Shown in pieces: positions 35,610 through 44,853 of a DNA stretch of 48,703 nt. Source of the DNA: Prochlorococcus sp. AG-463-F15 (GTDB lineage Bacteria > Cyanobacteriota > Cyanobacteriia > PCC-6307 > Cyanobiaceae); assembly GCA_003211755.1 (NCBI GenBank), contig QCRS01000004.1:1-48703 (forward strand), given 5' to 3'. The notes below the pieces were generated by a model that did not search any database, was not told where the DNA came from, and worked only from the letters and a program-made list of their open reading frames with translations. The translations under genes and the position numbers were made by a program. Position 1 is the stretch's first letter. Each line of letters begins with the position of its first letter.

Positions 35610-36976
35610 GTTTTGAGTGGTTGCTTTAGGTCTAAATCTATTTGACGTTCATAGATAGAATGTTCGTTAAATAAGCGAGCAATTAAAAAGCTTGTGATAC
35701 AAGCCACTAGAAGTGGTTTTAAAATCAGGAGATCTTTTGTTAGTGCAAATGCTAGGAACATTGCTGTTATAGGTGTCCGTGAGCACGCAGCGACAAATGC
35801 TCCCATTCCTGCAAAAACATAAGTGCTAGGGACATATTGTGTAATTGCTGCCATCCCATTGCCACAAGCCAACCCAAGTGAGCCACCTAAAATTAACATT
35901 GGATAAAATAGTCCACCAGGAGCTCCTGAAGCAGTTGCCAATCCTGAGGTAATAAATAGCACTAAAAAAATTGTTAATGCCATTGAGACATCAATACTTT
36001 GTTCTGCAATAATTTTTTTTAATTGAGTAATTTGTCGAAATTCGGTTGGCAAAGACGCATAAATTACTCCAAGTACGACTCCACATGAACTCATTTTTAG
36101 GATTAATCGATTGCCGAACCAAATTTTTCCTTTCTTTTGCATGGTTAAAACGTATCGGCAATACAGTTCAGCTGTGCATCCAACAATTATTCCTAGAGCA
36201 ATTAAATAAATAAGATCAATTGGTAAGAAATCAATTGAACGAGAGTATTCACGTTGTACTTGAAAACCTAAGTTACTATCAAAACCTCCAGCTGTTGGAT
36301 CTAAGCCAATTGCTTGTAGCAAGTCTGCCCAAGTGTCCGCCCAAAAGGTGGTTACGACTACAAGGATTAGTACGACTGGTTTTGCTGAATTTAGTAATTC
36401 TTCTATGGCATAAACAAATCCTCCTATAGGTGCACTGAATATTGCTGCCAAACCCGCACCTCCTCCAGCAGCAACAATTACTCTTCGGAAAGCTACAGGA
36501 GCCTTAAGTAATTGGGCCATTTTCCATGCTACTGAACCTCCCATTTGTACTGCTGGTCCTTCAGGGCCAAGAGGAAAACCACTGCCAATGGCCACAATTC
36601 CACTAAACAACTTGATCACTCCAACTCGTAGTCCCATGGGAACTGATCGGTGCCTTAGAAAAGCCATGATGTGAGTGACACCTGAGCCACTAGCTGCTGG
36701 AGCTAACGTTGTAATTAAATAGCCTGAAAGAAGCCCTCCCAAACCTCCTAGCAACGGTAAAACCAACCAAGGTGAGTTCTTTTTAAGTAGTTCTAATCTC
36801 CATTCATCAAGTTGATAGATACCAGCTTTAAATAACACTCCTGCTAGAGCGGCTCCTAGTCCAGTGAGAGCTAGAGCAACAACAACAACTAACCATTGTT
36901 GTCGAAGCAGATTACGAATACTACGATTTGAATTTATTGACTCTTGTTTTCTTTTTAGGCTATTTGATTGGGACAT
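35606..36976 (-). CDS. clcA: ClC-family chloride channel or chloride/proton antiporter
   Basis: A 456-residue ClC protein with about ten to twelve membrane helices. The chloride-binding motifs are GSGVTH at 97-102 (usually GSGIP), GPEGP at 137-141 with the gating glutamate E139, and GGLFYPMLILGG near 355. E192 and E193 in YAIEELL match the proton glutamate of E. coli ClcA, which suggests H+/Cl- exchange rather than a passive channel. No CBS domains follow the membrane part, as in E. coli ClcA. It starts 11 bases after acnB and its stop overlaps the putative ATG of the radical SAM gene, so acnB-clcA-radical SAM form one run. Physiological role, such as pH or anion balance, is inferred. Confidence 0.92.
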   Translation of the reverse strand: MSQSNSLKRKQESINSNRSIRNLLRQQWLVVVVALALTGLGAALAGVLFKAGIYQLDEWRLELLKKNSPWLVLPLLGGLGGLLSGYLITTLAPAASGSGVTHIMAFLRHRSVPMGLRVGVIKLFSGIVAIGSGFPLGPEGPAVQMGGSVAWKMAQLLKAPVAFRRVIVAAGGGAGLAAIFSAPIGGFVYAIEELLNSAKPVVLILVVVTTFWADTWADLLQAIGLDPTAGGFDSNLGFQVQREYSRSIDFLPIDLIYLIALGIIVGCTAELYCRYVLTMQKKGKIWFGNRLILKMSSCGVVLGVIYASLPTEFRQITQLKKIIAEQSIDVSMALTIFLVLFITSGLATASGAPGGLFYPMLILGGSLGLACGNGMAAITQYVPSTYVFAGMGAFVAACSRTPITAMFLAFALTKDLLILKPLLVACITSFLIARLFNEHSIYERQIDLDLKQPLKT

Positions 36977-36987
36977 GAATGGATAAT

Positions 36988-39588
36988 TCAGAGTTTTGCC
37001 AATATTTCACTTTCTTGTTCATTAGTTAATACTCGACCATCATCTATAAAATCTTCAATTTCATGGAAGTTTAGATATCTATACAGCTCGTTTGCGATAG
37101 GAGCGATTTTTTGTGCAGCAATTGATCGATATTCCTCTACCGTAGGAATGTGGCCTAAAAGAGAGCATACTGCTGCCAATTCAGCACTCCCTAAATAGAC
37201 TTGAGCTCCGTTACCAAGTCGATTATTGAAGTTGCGTGTGCTTGTAGAGAAAACTAATGAATTATCTTCTACTCGTGCTTGGTTTCCCATGCAAAGAGAG
37301 CATCCTGGCATTTCCATTCGACTACCTGCTGCCTCAAAAATTTGGTAATAACCTTCTTTTTTGAGCATTTCTTCATCCATACGTGTTGGAGGGCAAACCC
37401 ACAGTCTTGCTTTATTAGTGCCCGCTCCTTCTAAAACTTTTGCTGCTGCTCTGTAATGACCAATATTGGTCATACATGAGCCAATGAAAACTTCTTGAAT
37501 TGACTCACCAGCTACTTCACTAAGAAGTTTGACTTTGTCTGGATCATTGGGACATGCCAGAACTGGTTCAGTTAATTCGTTAAGGTTAATTTCTATGGTT
37601 TCTGCATAGACCGCATGTTTATCTGGTTGGATTAATTCTGGAGCAGCCAACCAAGACTCCATTGCTTTGATCCTTCTGGCCAGTGTTCGCGGATCTTTAT
37701 ACCCTCTCGCAATCATATTTCTCAGTAATGCAATATTGCTGTTGAGGTATTCAGAAACAGTCTTTTCGGATAATTGAATTGTGCATCCAGCGCATGAACG
37801 TTCGGCACTTGCATCAGTTAGCTCAAATGCTTGTTCTAGTTTGAGATCAGGTAATCCTTCGATTTCCATAATTTTGCCGTTGAAGATATTGATTTTGTTA
37901 GCTTTTTCAACAGTGAGTAGACCTTGTTGTATTGCCATTAATGGGATTGCATTGACTACATCTCTTAGGGTTATGCCTGTTTGTAATGAGCCAGTAAAAC
38001 GCACTAGTACAGATTCAGGCATGTCTAGGGGCATGGCACCAATGGCTGCAGCAAATGCCACTACCCCAGAACCTCCAGGGAATGAGATCCCAAGTGGAAA
38101 ACGAGTGTGACTATCCCCTCCTGTACCTACTGTGTCTGGAAGCAACATCCGATTTAGCCAACTATGAATAATCCCATCTCCTGGGCGAAGGGCTATGCCT
38201 CCACGTGCTGCGAAAAAATCTGGCAATTCTTTTTGGGTGTCTAGATCTATAGGTTTTGGGTATGCAGCAGTATGGCAAAAGCTTTGCATCACCAAATCTG
38301 CTGAGAAACCAAGGCAGGCGAGTTCTTTCATCTCATCACGAGTCATTGGCCCAGTAGTGTCTTGGCTGCCAACAGTTGTAATAAGAGGTTCGCAGCTTGT
38401 TCCTGGTTTTATGCCTGGGAGACTGCATGCACGTCCAACTATTTTTTGCGCTTGCGTGAAATTCTGGTCATTATCGTTTGGTTGGCCTGGACGAATGAAT
38501 AAATCAGAAGGCTCTAATCCAAGTTTGGTTCTTACTTTGTCAGTTAGTGCTCTCCCAATCATTAGCGGGATGCGCCCGCCCGCTTGAATTTCATCACTAA
38601 TAGTTGTTGGTTTGAGATTGAATTCTGCTAAAACCTGTCCTTTAGTTCTTCCCTCAGTTGCTTTAGTAATAATGCCTTCATATGGATAGATGGTAATGAT
38701 GTCACCTGTTCTCAATTCACTGACATCACATTCGATAGGTAGTGCACCTGAATCTTCTGCGGTATTAAAGAAGATTGGGGCAATCTTTCCTCCCAGTATT
38801 ACTCCACCTGCTCGTTTATTTGGTATATAAGGGATATCTTCTCCCGTGTGCCAAAGCACTGAATTAATAGCTGACTTGCGTGAACTGCCTGTACCCACTA
38901 CATCTCCGACATAGCTAACTGGATATCCTTTTGCTTTTAATGATGCAATGGTGTTGAGTCCATTTGGAACACGAGTTTCCAGCATTGCAAGTGCATGTAG
39001 AGGTATATCGGGTCTAGTAGTTGCATGGGTAGCAGGAGAAAGATCATCCGTATTTGTTTCTCCTTCTACCTTGAAGACAATGACAGTAATTTCTTTTGCA
39101 AGAGGTTTTTTAGATGTAAACCATTCAGCATTGACCCAGCTGTCTACAACTTTTTTTGCAAAACGATTATTTTCAGCTCGCTCTAAAATGTCATTTACTG
39201 CGTCATAGACCAAAAGGGTATTGCTGAGCCCATGGGCTGCGCAATCTGCAAGAACCAAGTTCTTACTTTCAAGAATTTCAATTAAGGCAGAAACGTTGTA
39301 CCCGCCAATCATTGTTCCTAAAAGCTTTGTCGCTTCAAGAGGAGTTACTAAGGGACTATGTCTATGTTCATTTGCTACGGCACTCAGCCAGGTTGCTTTT
39401 ACGTATGCTGCCTCATCAACTCCTGGTGGAATTCGATGCATCAGCATCTGTTGAAGTGCAGAACTATCGGGATCAGGCGGATTTTCTAGTAGTTCTGTGA
39501 GAGCTTTTGTTTGCTCTGCATTTAAAGGCAGAGCTGGAATGCCTTCGGCTTCACGTTCTGCAGCAAGCTGACGATAGGCACTCAGCAT
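36988..39588 (-). CDS. acnB: Aconitate hydratase B
   Basis: AcnB interconverts citrate and isocitrate through a 4Fe-4S cluster. At 866 residues it has the AcnB order: an N-terminal HEAT-like domain (residues 1-160, [19 protein letters not shown]), then the swivel domain ([28 protein letters not shown]), and the catalytic part. Cluster cysteines are seen in [13 protein letters not shown] near 703 and [14 protein letters not shown] near 761-764. [21 protein letters not shown] near 490 is another family mark. AcnB can also act as an iron-responsive RNA-binding protein in E. coli; nothing here tests that. It is the first gene of a minus-strand run with clcA. ATG at 39588; the 147-base gap to divergent DAHP synthase carries both promoters. 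Confidence 0.96.
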   Translation of the reverse strand: MLSAYRQLAAEREAEGIPALPLNAEQTKALTELLENPPDPDSSALQQMLMHRIPPGVDEAAYVKATWLSAVANEHRHSPLVTPLEATKLLGTMIGGYNVSALIEILESKNLVLADCAAHGLSNTLLVYDAVNDILERAENNRFAKKVVDSWVNAEWFTSKKPLAKEITVIVFKVEGETNTDDLSPATHATTRPDIPLHALAMLETRVPNGLNTIASLKAKGYPVSYVGDVVGTGSSRKSAINSVLWHTGEDIPYIPNKRAGGVILGGKIAPIFFNTAEDSGALPIECDVSELRTGDIITIYPYEGIITKATEGRTKGQVLAEFNLKPTTISDEIQAGGRIPLMIGRALTDKVRTKLGLEPSDLFIRPGQPNDNDQNFTQAQKIVGRACSLPGIKPGTSCEPLITTVGSQDTTGPMTRDEMKELACLGFSADLVMQSFCHTAAYPKPIDLDTQKELPDFFAARGGIALRPGDGIIHSWLNRMLLPDTVGTGGDSHTRFPLGISFPGGSGVVAFAAAIGAMPLDMPESVLVRFTGSLQTGITLRDVVNAIPLMAIQQGLLTVEKANKINIFNGKIMEIEGLPDLKLEQAFELTDASAERSCAGCTIQLSEKTVSEYLNSNIALLRNMIARGYKDPRTLARRIKAMESWLAAPELIQPDKHAVYAETIEINLNELTEPVLACPNDPDKVKLLSEVAGESIQEVFIGSCMTNIGHYRAAAKVLEGAGTNKARLWVCPPTRMDEEMLKKEGYYQIFEAAGSRMEMPGCSLCMGNQARVEDNSLVFSTSTRNFNNRLGNGAQVYLGSAELAAVCSLLGHIPTVEEYRSIAAQKIAPIANELYRYLNFHEIEDFIDDGRVLTNEQESEILAKL

Positions 39589-39735
39589 TCTGGTGACTCC
39601 TTAATGGTTGGAAAGAATTCTCAATTGCTCTGTTCTACTTTCCCATGTTGAGGGGATCTGAGTGCTGAAATACAAGTTCTTGATGCGTGGACTTTGTTAT
39701 TTTCTTAGTCTTAGTAATTATGAATCAAGGATGAG

Positions 39736-40782
39736 ATGACCACCACATCTGATCTACATGTGGTGGAAACAAGGCCATTGGTCTCACCTGGATTGCTGCA
39801 TCGTGATTTTCCTACTGACTCTGATGCTGCAAATACGGTAGCTCTAGCAAGACAAAGGATTCAAGCAATTCTTAGAGGACAAGATTCTCGTTTATTGGTG
39901 ATTGTTGGTCCTTGCTCAGTTCATGACATTAAAGCTGCTAAGGATTATGCAACTCAACTAAAACCTTTACGAGATCGGCATTTGGCCAATCTTGAGGTGG
40001 TTATGCGTGTTTATTTTGAAAAACCTAGGACAACTGTTGGTTGGAAAGGTTTGATCAATGATCCGCATCTTGATGGTTCATATGACATTAATACTGGCTT
40101 AAAACTTGCTCGCTCATTGTTGTTGCACTTAGCACGAGAGGGTATGCCAACAGCAACTGAATTACTAGATCCAGTTGTCCCTCAATATATTGCTGACCTG
40201 ATTAGTTGGACTGCTATAGGAGCGAGAACTACTGAGAGTCAAACACATCGAGAAATGGCTTCTGGACTATCTATGCCAATTGGATATAAAAACGGTACAG
40301 ATGGTACTGCAACGATTGCTATTAATGCGATGCAGTCTTCTTCAAGACCACATCATTTTTTAGGGATAAATAGTGAAGGTAAGGCATCAATAGTTAGTAC
40401 GACTGGTAACCCAGATGGTCATTTGGTGTTACGTGGGGGCAAAAGTGGAACGAATTATCACATTGAAGCGGTTAGCGCTGTTGCTAAAGAACTATCTCAA
40501 GCGGGTTTAGTTGATCGTGTGATGGTGGATTGTAGTCATGATAATTCTAATAAGGATTATCGGAGACAAGTTCAGGTCCTCAAAAATGTTGTTGGCCAGA
40601 TTCGTAAAGGTTCAAGTCATGTGATGGGTGTAATGCTTGAAAGTCATTTGGTAGAGGGAAACCAGAAGCTAGGAGGAGATTTATCAGCTCTTACCTATGG
40701 GCAAAGCATTACTGATGCATGCATTGATATCGATACAACAGCTAATCTGCTTGAAGAATTAGCAGCTGCAGTAGCCAATTAG
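39736..40782 (+). CDS. 3-deoxy-D-arabino-heptulosonate 7-phosphate synthase, class I
   Basis: DAHP synthase condenses phosphoenolpyruvate and erythrose 4-phosphate, the first step of the shikimate pathway. The 348 residues match the AroF/AroG/AroH type: ARQRIQAILRGQDSRLLVIV, GPCSVHDIKAAKDYA near 57, MRVYFEKPRTTVGWKGLIND near 89, GARTTESQTHREMASGLSMP near 161, and the metal and PEP site GYKNGTDGT, LRGGKSGTNYH and MVDCSHDNSNKDY. Which allosteric type (Phe, Tyr or Trp) cannot be read safely, so I give no symbol. The start ATG at 39736 is preceded by AAGGATGAG; the ATG at 39731 runs straight into a stop. aroE of the same pathway is at 27552. Confidence 0.95.
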   Translation: MTTTSDLHVVETRPLVSPGLLHRDFPTDSDAANTVALARQRIQAILRGQDSRLLVIVGPCSVHDIKAAKDYATQLKPLRDRHLANLEVVMRVYFEKPRTTVGWKGLINDPHLDGSYDINTGLKLARSLLLHLAREGMPTATELLDPVVPQYIADLISWTAIGARTTESQTHREMASGLSMPIGYKNGTDGTATIAINAMQSSSRPHHFLGINSEGKASIVSTTGNPDGHLVLRGGKSGTNYHIEAVSAVAKELSQAGLVDRVMVDCSHDNSNKDYRRQVQVLKNVVGQIRKGSSHVMGVMLESHLVEGNQKLGGDLSALTYGQSITDACIDIDTTANLLEELAAAVAN

Positions 40783-40809
40783 CATTACTCTTGACAACTT
40801 AAAGATTGA

Positions 40810-41460
40810 TTATGGGCTAAGCCATAACCATCCATAAGCAACTCCTATTGGTACAGTTAAGTTGTCGATACCCCAAGGGCCTATTTGCTCAAGGCCAACT
40901 GCTAAGGCTGCTATAGCTATTAACAATAGTGGATCAGGAAAAGTTTCACTTATTGTTGTGATAAGCAAGAGTACAATTAACCCTACCAATCCCATTGTAA
41001 GTGTGCCTGCTATTGACTTACGCTGACCAAAGACTGTCCAGTCTGGAGAGTGCAATTTAGGTCCTATTAAACCTGCTAAGCCATCTCCAAAAGACATTAC
41101 AAGTACTCCAGCACTAACTGCTGCAGCATTGTTAGGCCAAAGAAAGATTAGTAGATAAGTAATACTTAGCCCATAAGCAATGGTTCCATAGCTTTGACGA
41201 TTGACGTCTTCCATTGCGGGTAGTAGCCGTAATCGGTGGTTAATGAAAAGACCTAAGGTGATAATGCTTGCTATAGGAATGGCTAATTTTGCAGAAATTC
41301 CTAGAACCCAAGCCAATGGAATAACAGGCCCACTCCCGATATGGATGATTTTGCGACTTAATTCTTTTTCGGTAGGAAAAATTCTCCTACAAATTACAGC
41401 TGCAAATAAAACTATGCATATCCAGCCAAAAATGATAATTATTGAAGTTATATTGCCCAA
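40810..41460 (-). CDS. Phytol/dolichol kinase-like membrane protein (VTE5/SEC59 relative)
   Basis: A 216-residue polytopic protein with about six hydrophobic segments, related to the CTP-dependent phytol and dolichol kinases and to phosphatidate cytidylyltransferases. Marks seen: SRKIIHIGSGPVIPLAW near 35-50, the DVNRQSYGTIAYGLS segment near 85-100, and SFGDGLAGLIGPK near 122 with the Asp and GQRKSIAGTLTMG near 145, which form the CTP-binding part in this family. In cyanobacteria such a protein could recycle phytol from chlorophyll for tocopherol or prenyl-lipids; this is inference. The frame has only TTG at 41460 as a sensible start, 7 bases after the sigma factor stop, so it is probably co-transcribed with it. 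Confidence 0.82.
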   Translation of the reverse strand: MGNITSIIIIFGWICIVLFAAVICRRIFPTEKELSRKIIHIGSGPVIPLAWVLGISAKLAIPIASIITLGLFINHRLRLLPAMEDVNRQSYGTIAYGLSITYLLIFLWPNNAAAVSAGVLVMSFGDGLAGLIGPKLHSPDWTVFGQRKSIAGTLTMGLVGLIVLLLITTISETFPDPLLLIAIAALAVGLEQIGPWGIDNLTVPIGVAYGWLWLSP

Positions 41461-41467
41461 TCTATTG

Positions 41468-42493
41468 TCAGGCTGCTTGTTGATGGGTGGTCATTACTCT
41501 TAGCTTGAGAATTGCTTTTGCTTCTAATTGCCTTACACGCTCTCTGGAGACATTGATTTGGCGCCCAATCTCAGCAAGCGTGAGAGGTTCTTCTCCATCC
41601 AAGCCAAATCGTAACCGCAATATCTTTTGTTCTCTTTCATTCAATTGAGATAGCCAACCACCTAAATGCTCTTTTTGAATACTGCGATCCATACCTTCCA
41701 TAGGTTCATCACAGTTGGGATCGGGAATCAGTTCGCCTAAGGTGCTTCGATCTTCTTCCCCACGAGCATGTGCATCTAGGGATGCGCAAGGAGCACTTTG
41801 AGCGACTAAATCTTCAAGATCTTGAGGCTCTATGCCCATTGCATGCGCAAGCTCCAAGCGATTTGGTTGACGTCCAAACCGATGAGAAAGTTCTCGTGAG
41901 ATACGACGCATCTTTGAGAGCTTTTCACTGATGTGAATTGGCAAACGAATAGTACGAGCACTGTTATCAATTGCTCTTGTCATCCCTTGACGAATCCACC
42001 AATATGCATATGTAGAAAACTTATAACCCATTGCTGGATCAAACTTATCGACTGCTCGCTCTAAACCAATAGCTCCTTCTTGAACAAGGTCTAGAAGCTC
42101 CAAACCTTGATTTTGGTATTTTTTAGCGACACTAACTACCAGACGAAGGTTGGCTGCCATCATTCGATCTCTAGCTCGCTTACCCATGCGAATTTGATGT
42201 CGTTGACGCGGGGTTTGTTCCTCGAGGGGTGATTCCAGTAATTTCTTCATTGTTTGCACGTGGTGTGCAAGTTCAATTTCCTCAGCGGGGGTAAGTAATG
42301 GGACTCGTCCGATGCTGCTTAGATAAAAACCAATTGCATCAGTACCTAGTCGACCACCATTACGGTGCTGAGAACGAGAGCCATTTTTACTCTTATTGGC
42401 TTTTTCTCCACGTTTTTTTGATGTTGTTGGCAACACAGCCTCTGGTGTTTTTGCACTAGAAGTTTGCTGTGTAGATTCCAGAGGGATCCCCAT
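41468..42493 (-). CDS. Group 2 RNA polymerase sigma-70 factor (RpoD-like)
   Basis: A sigma factor of about 341 residues that lacks the acidic region 1.1 and the long insert of the primary sigma, hence group 2. A basic N-terminal stretch (KKRGEKANKSKNGSRSQHRN) precedes region 1.2 (TDAIGFYLSSIGRVPLLTPA). Region 2 is LRLVVSVAKKYQNQGLELLD through FSTYAYWWIRQGMTRAID, which binds the -10 element; region 3 follows with IRLPIHISEKL; region 4 ends in SRERVRQLEAKAILKLR, the -35 recognition helix. A strong AGGAGG lies before 42493; the adjacent GTG at 42496 is an alternative start. Cyanobacteria have several such factors for light, stress or growth phase; which one this is cannot be told. Confidence 0.93.
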   Translation of the reverse strand: MGIPLESTQQTSSAKTPEAVLPTTSKKRGEKANKSKNGSRSQHRNGGRLGTDAIGFYLSSIGRVPLLTPAEEIELAHHVQTMKKLLESPLEEQTPRQRHQIRMGKRARDRMMAANLRLVVSVAKKYQNQGLELLDLVQEGAIGLERAVDKFDPAMGYKFSTYAYWWIRQGMTRAIDNSARTIRLPIHISEKLSKMRRISRELSHRFGRQPNRLELAHAMGIEPQDLEDLVAQSAPCASLDAHARGEEDRSTLGELIPDPNCDEPMEGMDRSIQKEHLGGWLSQLNEREQKILRLRFGLDGEEPLTLAEIGRQINVSRERVRQLEAKAILKLRVMTTHQQAA

Positions 42494-42607
42494 CACCCTG
42501 GCCTCCTATATTTAGATTTGGCCGGAATTTAGCACTGATAACGCTTAGTAGACATCGTAAATTGGAAATCTTTCAGTAACCCTGTAAATCTATTTGGCCA
42601 GGTAAAA

Positions 42608-42622
42608 GACTCAGCAAGAGTC
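42608..42622 (-). terminator. Small hairpin downstream of ppk side, weak
   Basis: GACTC - AGCAA - GAGTC, a 5-bp stem just beyond the ppk stop (42638). It lacks a T run in the direction of ppk transcription, so it is at best a weak terminator or a transcript-stabilising hairpin. Confidence 0.25.
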
Positions 42623-42637
42623 ACAATTGGGCACGCA

Positions 42638-44773
42638 TTAAGTATTTGTACTGCTTATTTTCTTGGATTGTTCAATTAATTGAAGCTGTGCACATCTGTT
42701 GTTTGCTCCTGGACGACGTTGGATAAAACTTCCATCGCTTTGCATTTCCCACGCATTCCGATTGTCATTTAAATAGAGTTCTAAGAGCTTCTCTAATTCT
42801 TCCCTTAGGGTGATTGACTCCACGGGTGTAACTGCTTCTACTCGTCGGTCTAAGTTGCGTCTCATCCAATCTGCACTTCCAAGAAAAGCTTCTGATTTAC
42901 CATTATTTCCAAACCAAAAAATTCTAGAATGTTCAAGAAATTGACCGATTATGCTAATAACTTGAATGTTTTCACTTAGACCTTCTCTCCCTGGGTAAAG
43001 ACAACACATACCTCTTATAATTAATTCAATCTTTACTCCTGCCTTAGATGCTTTATAGAGCAGATTAATAATATTTGGGTCGACGAGAGAATTCATTTTG
43101 GCTCGTATTCTCCCAATCTTCCCATTTTTGGCATGTTGGATTTCACGTTGAATTAGTGATTCAATTCCTTTCCGAAGAGTCACTGGTGCAACTAGTAATT
43201 TTCGAAAAGATTGTTGCTTAGAAAAGCCAGTTAGATAATTAAAAAGTTCCACTAGGTCTTGACCTAGCTCAGGTTGGGCGGACAATAAACTAAGATCTGT
43301 GTATAGCTTGGATGTTTTGGCATTGTAATTGCCTGTACCAATATGGAAATAACTGCGTAAGCGTTCTTTTTCTTTTCGGATGACTAACGCGATTTTAGTA
43401 TGTGTTTTGAGGCCAAGCACACCGTAGACAACATGTACACCTGATTGCTCTAGATGTTTGGCCCATTGAATATTATTGTCTTCATCAAAGCGCGCTTTCA
43501 GCTCTACTAGTGCCATTACTTGCTTCCCATTTCCTGCGGCACGGATCAGTGCTGCGATAATTGGTGAATCTTTCGAGATTCGGTAAAGAGTCATTTTGAT
43601 CCCCATTACAAGGGGATCATCTGCAGCTTGATTAATGAATTCTTCAACAGAGGTTGAGAAAAGATCATAGGGATGATGTAAAAGCAAATCTTTACGTCGA
43701 ATTATTGAAAATATGTTTTTGAACTCCTCTGTTTTTATCGAACCATCTTCTAATAAACCTCGTTGACTTTGTTTTAGTAAGTGATGCGTGACACCTTGAT
43801 GAGGCTCACTTTTGAGGTTTGGTAGATTAATTTTAGTTAATTCAAATAGTTCGTCCAGCCCTAATAGGCCTTGTACGCGATACAGATCTTCTTCTTGAAC
43901 TGCCATGCCCTCTATTAGTAGGTTCATCATTGGTTGTGGCATCTCTTCGGAGACTTCAAGTCGAACGACTTCTCCTCCCCTTCGTCGTTTACGTAAGCCT
44001 TGTTCCAACGCACTCATCAAATCATCAGCTTCAATGTCTCGTAATTCCAGGTCGGCATCTCGAGTAACTCGAAAAAAGTAGTGGTTTTCGATCTTCATGC
44101 CTGGAAAGAGCATCTTTAAGTTGTATGCAACTACTTGCTCGATTGGTATAGCGATATGAACAGGTTGTGACTTGACTTCATTGATATCAGTTGGGATAAC
44201 AACAAACCTTGCCATTGTTTTTTGAGGAACTTTGACCCTTGCGAATTGCCTCTGATTCGTCGCAGGATCTAGGATCATTGCAGCGACATTTAAGCTTAGA
44301 TTGCTAACAAAAGGGAAAGGATGCGCTGGATCAACAGCTAATGGAGTTAATACTGGAAAAATTGCTGTTTGGAAATAGTTGTTAATCCAGATCTTTTGAC
44401 GTGAATTGAGTTCTTTATAATTGAGTAGGTGAACGTTGGAAGAGGCTAGTTTTGGTTTTAAAAGTTTGAGATAGTGATCCTGTTGTTGAGTAAGTAGAGG
44501 TATTAAATGCGCTCTGATCTCTTGGAGTTGTTGCTCCGGGGTTTTTCCATCTTCACTAGTTTTTGTGATACCAGCGTCTACTTGTGATTTCAGAGAGGCC
44601 ACACGAACCATAAAAAATTCATCGAGATTGTTGCTGAAAATCGCACTAAATCTTGCTTGCTCTAGTAGCAGTGTTCGTGAATCAAGTGCTTGAGCAAGAA
44701 CTCTTTTGTTGAAATTAATCCAGCTCAATTCTCGATTGATGTATTGGTTTTTTGTTTTTAAGGTTTTAGTCAT
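42638..44773 (-). CDS. ppk: Polyphosphate kinase 1
   Basis: Ppk1 makes inorganic polyphosphate from ATP reversibly and serves phosphate storage, which matters in phosphate-poor oceans. The 711 residues follow the four-domain order: N domain (YINRELSWINFNKRVLAQAL), head domain, then the two catalytic C domains. The autophosphorylated histidine is H477 in SYFHIGTGNYN. The segment LALVELKARFDEDNNI-like MALVELKARFDEDNNI near 425 and the phosphate-binding MKMTLYRISKDSPI-like IKMTLYRISKDSPII near 390 are conserved, as is WFGNNGKSEAFLGSADWMRRN near 635. ATG at 44773. It stands alone between the sigma factor and an MFS gene. I see no clear PhoB box upstream, but only by eye. Confidence 0.96.
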   Translation of the reverse strand: MTKTLKTKNQYINRELSWINFNKRVLAQALDSRTLLLEQARFSAIFSNNLDEFFMVRVASLKSQVDAGITKTSEDGKTPEQQLQEIRAHLIPLLTQQQDHYLKLLKPKLASSNVHLLNYKELNSRQKIWINNYFQTAIFPVLTPLAVDPAHPFPFVSNLSLNVAAMILDPATNQRQFARVKVPQKTMARFVVIPTDINEVKSQPVHIAIPIEQVVAYNLKMLFPGMKIENHYFFRVTRDADLELRDIEADDLMSALEQGLRKRRRGGEVVRLEVSEEMPQPMMNLLIEGMAVQEEDLYRVQGLLGLDELFELTKINLPNLKSEPHQGVTHHLLKQSQRGLLEDGSIKTEEFKNIFSIIRRKDLLLHHPYDLFSTSVEEFINQAADDPLVMGIKMTLYRISKDSPIIAALIRAAGNGKQVMALVELKARFDEDNNIQWAKHLEQSGVHVVYGVLGLKTHTKIALVIRKEKERLRSYFHIGTGNYNAKTSKLYTDLSLLSAQPELGQDLVELFNYLTGFSKQQSFRKLLVAPVTLRKGIESLIQREIQHAKNGKIGRIRAKMNSLVDPNIINLLYKASKAGVKIELIIRGMCCLYPGREGLSENIQVISIIGQFLEHSRIFWFGNNGKSEAFLGSADWMRRNLDRRVEAVTPVESITLREELEKLLELYLNDNRNAWEMQSDGSFIQRRPGANNRCAQLQLIEQSKKISSTNT

Positions 44774-44853
44774 AGAGTCATATCGGTTGTTGATTAGAGA
44801 TTTTGTTGGAGAAGTAGCAAGTTCATCTGTAGGTTTTTTGTTTGGATTACTCT

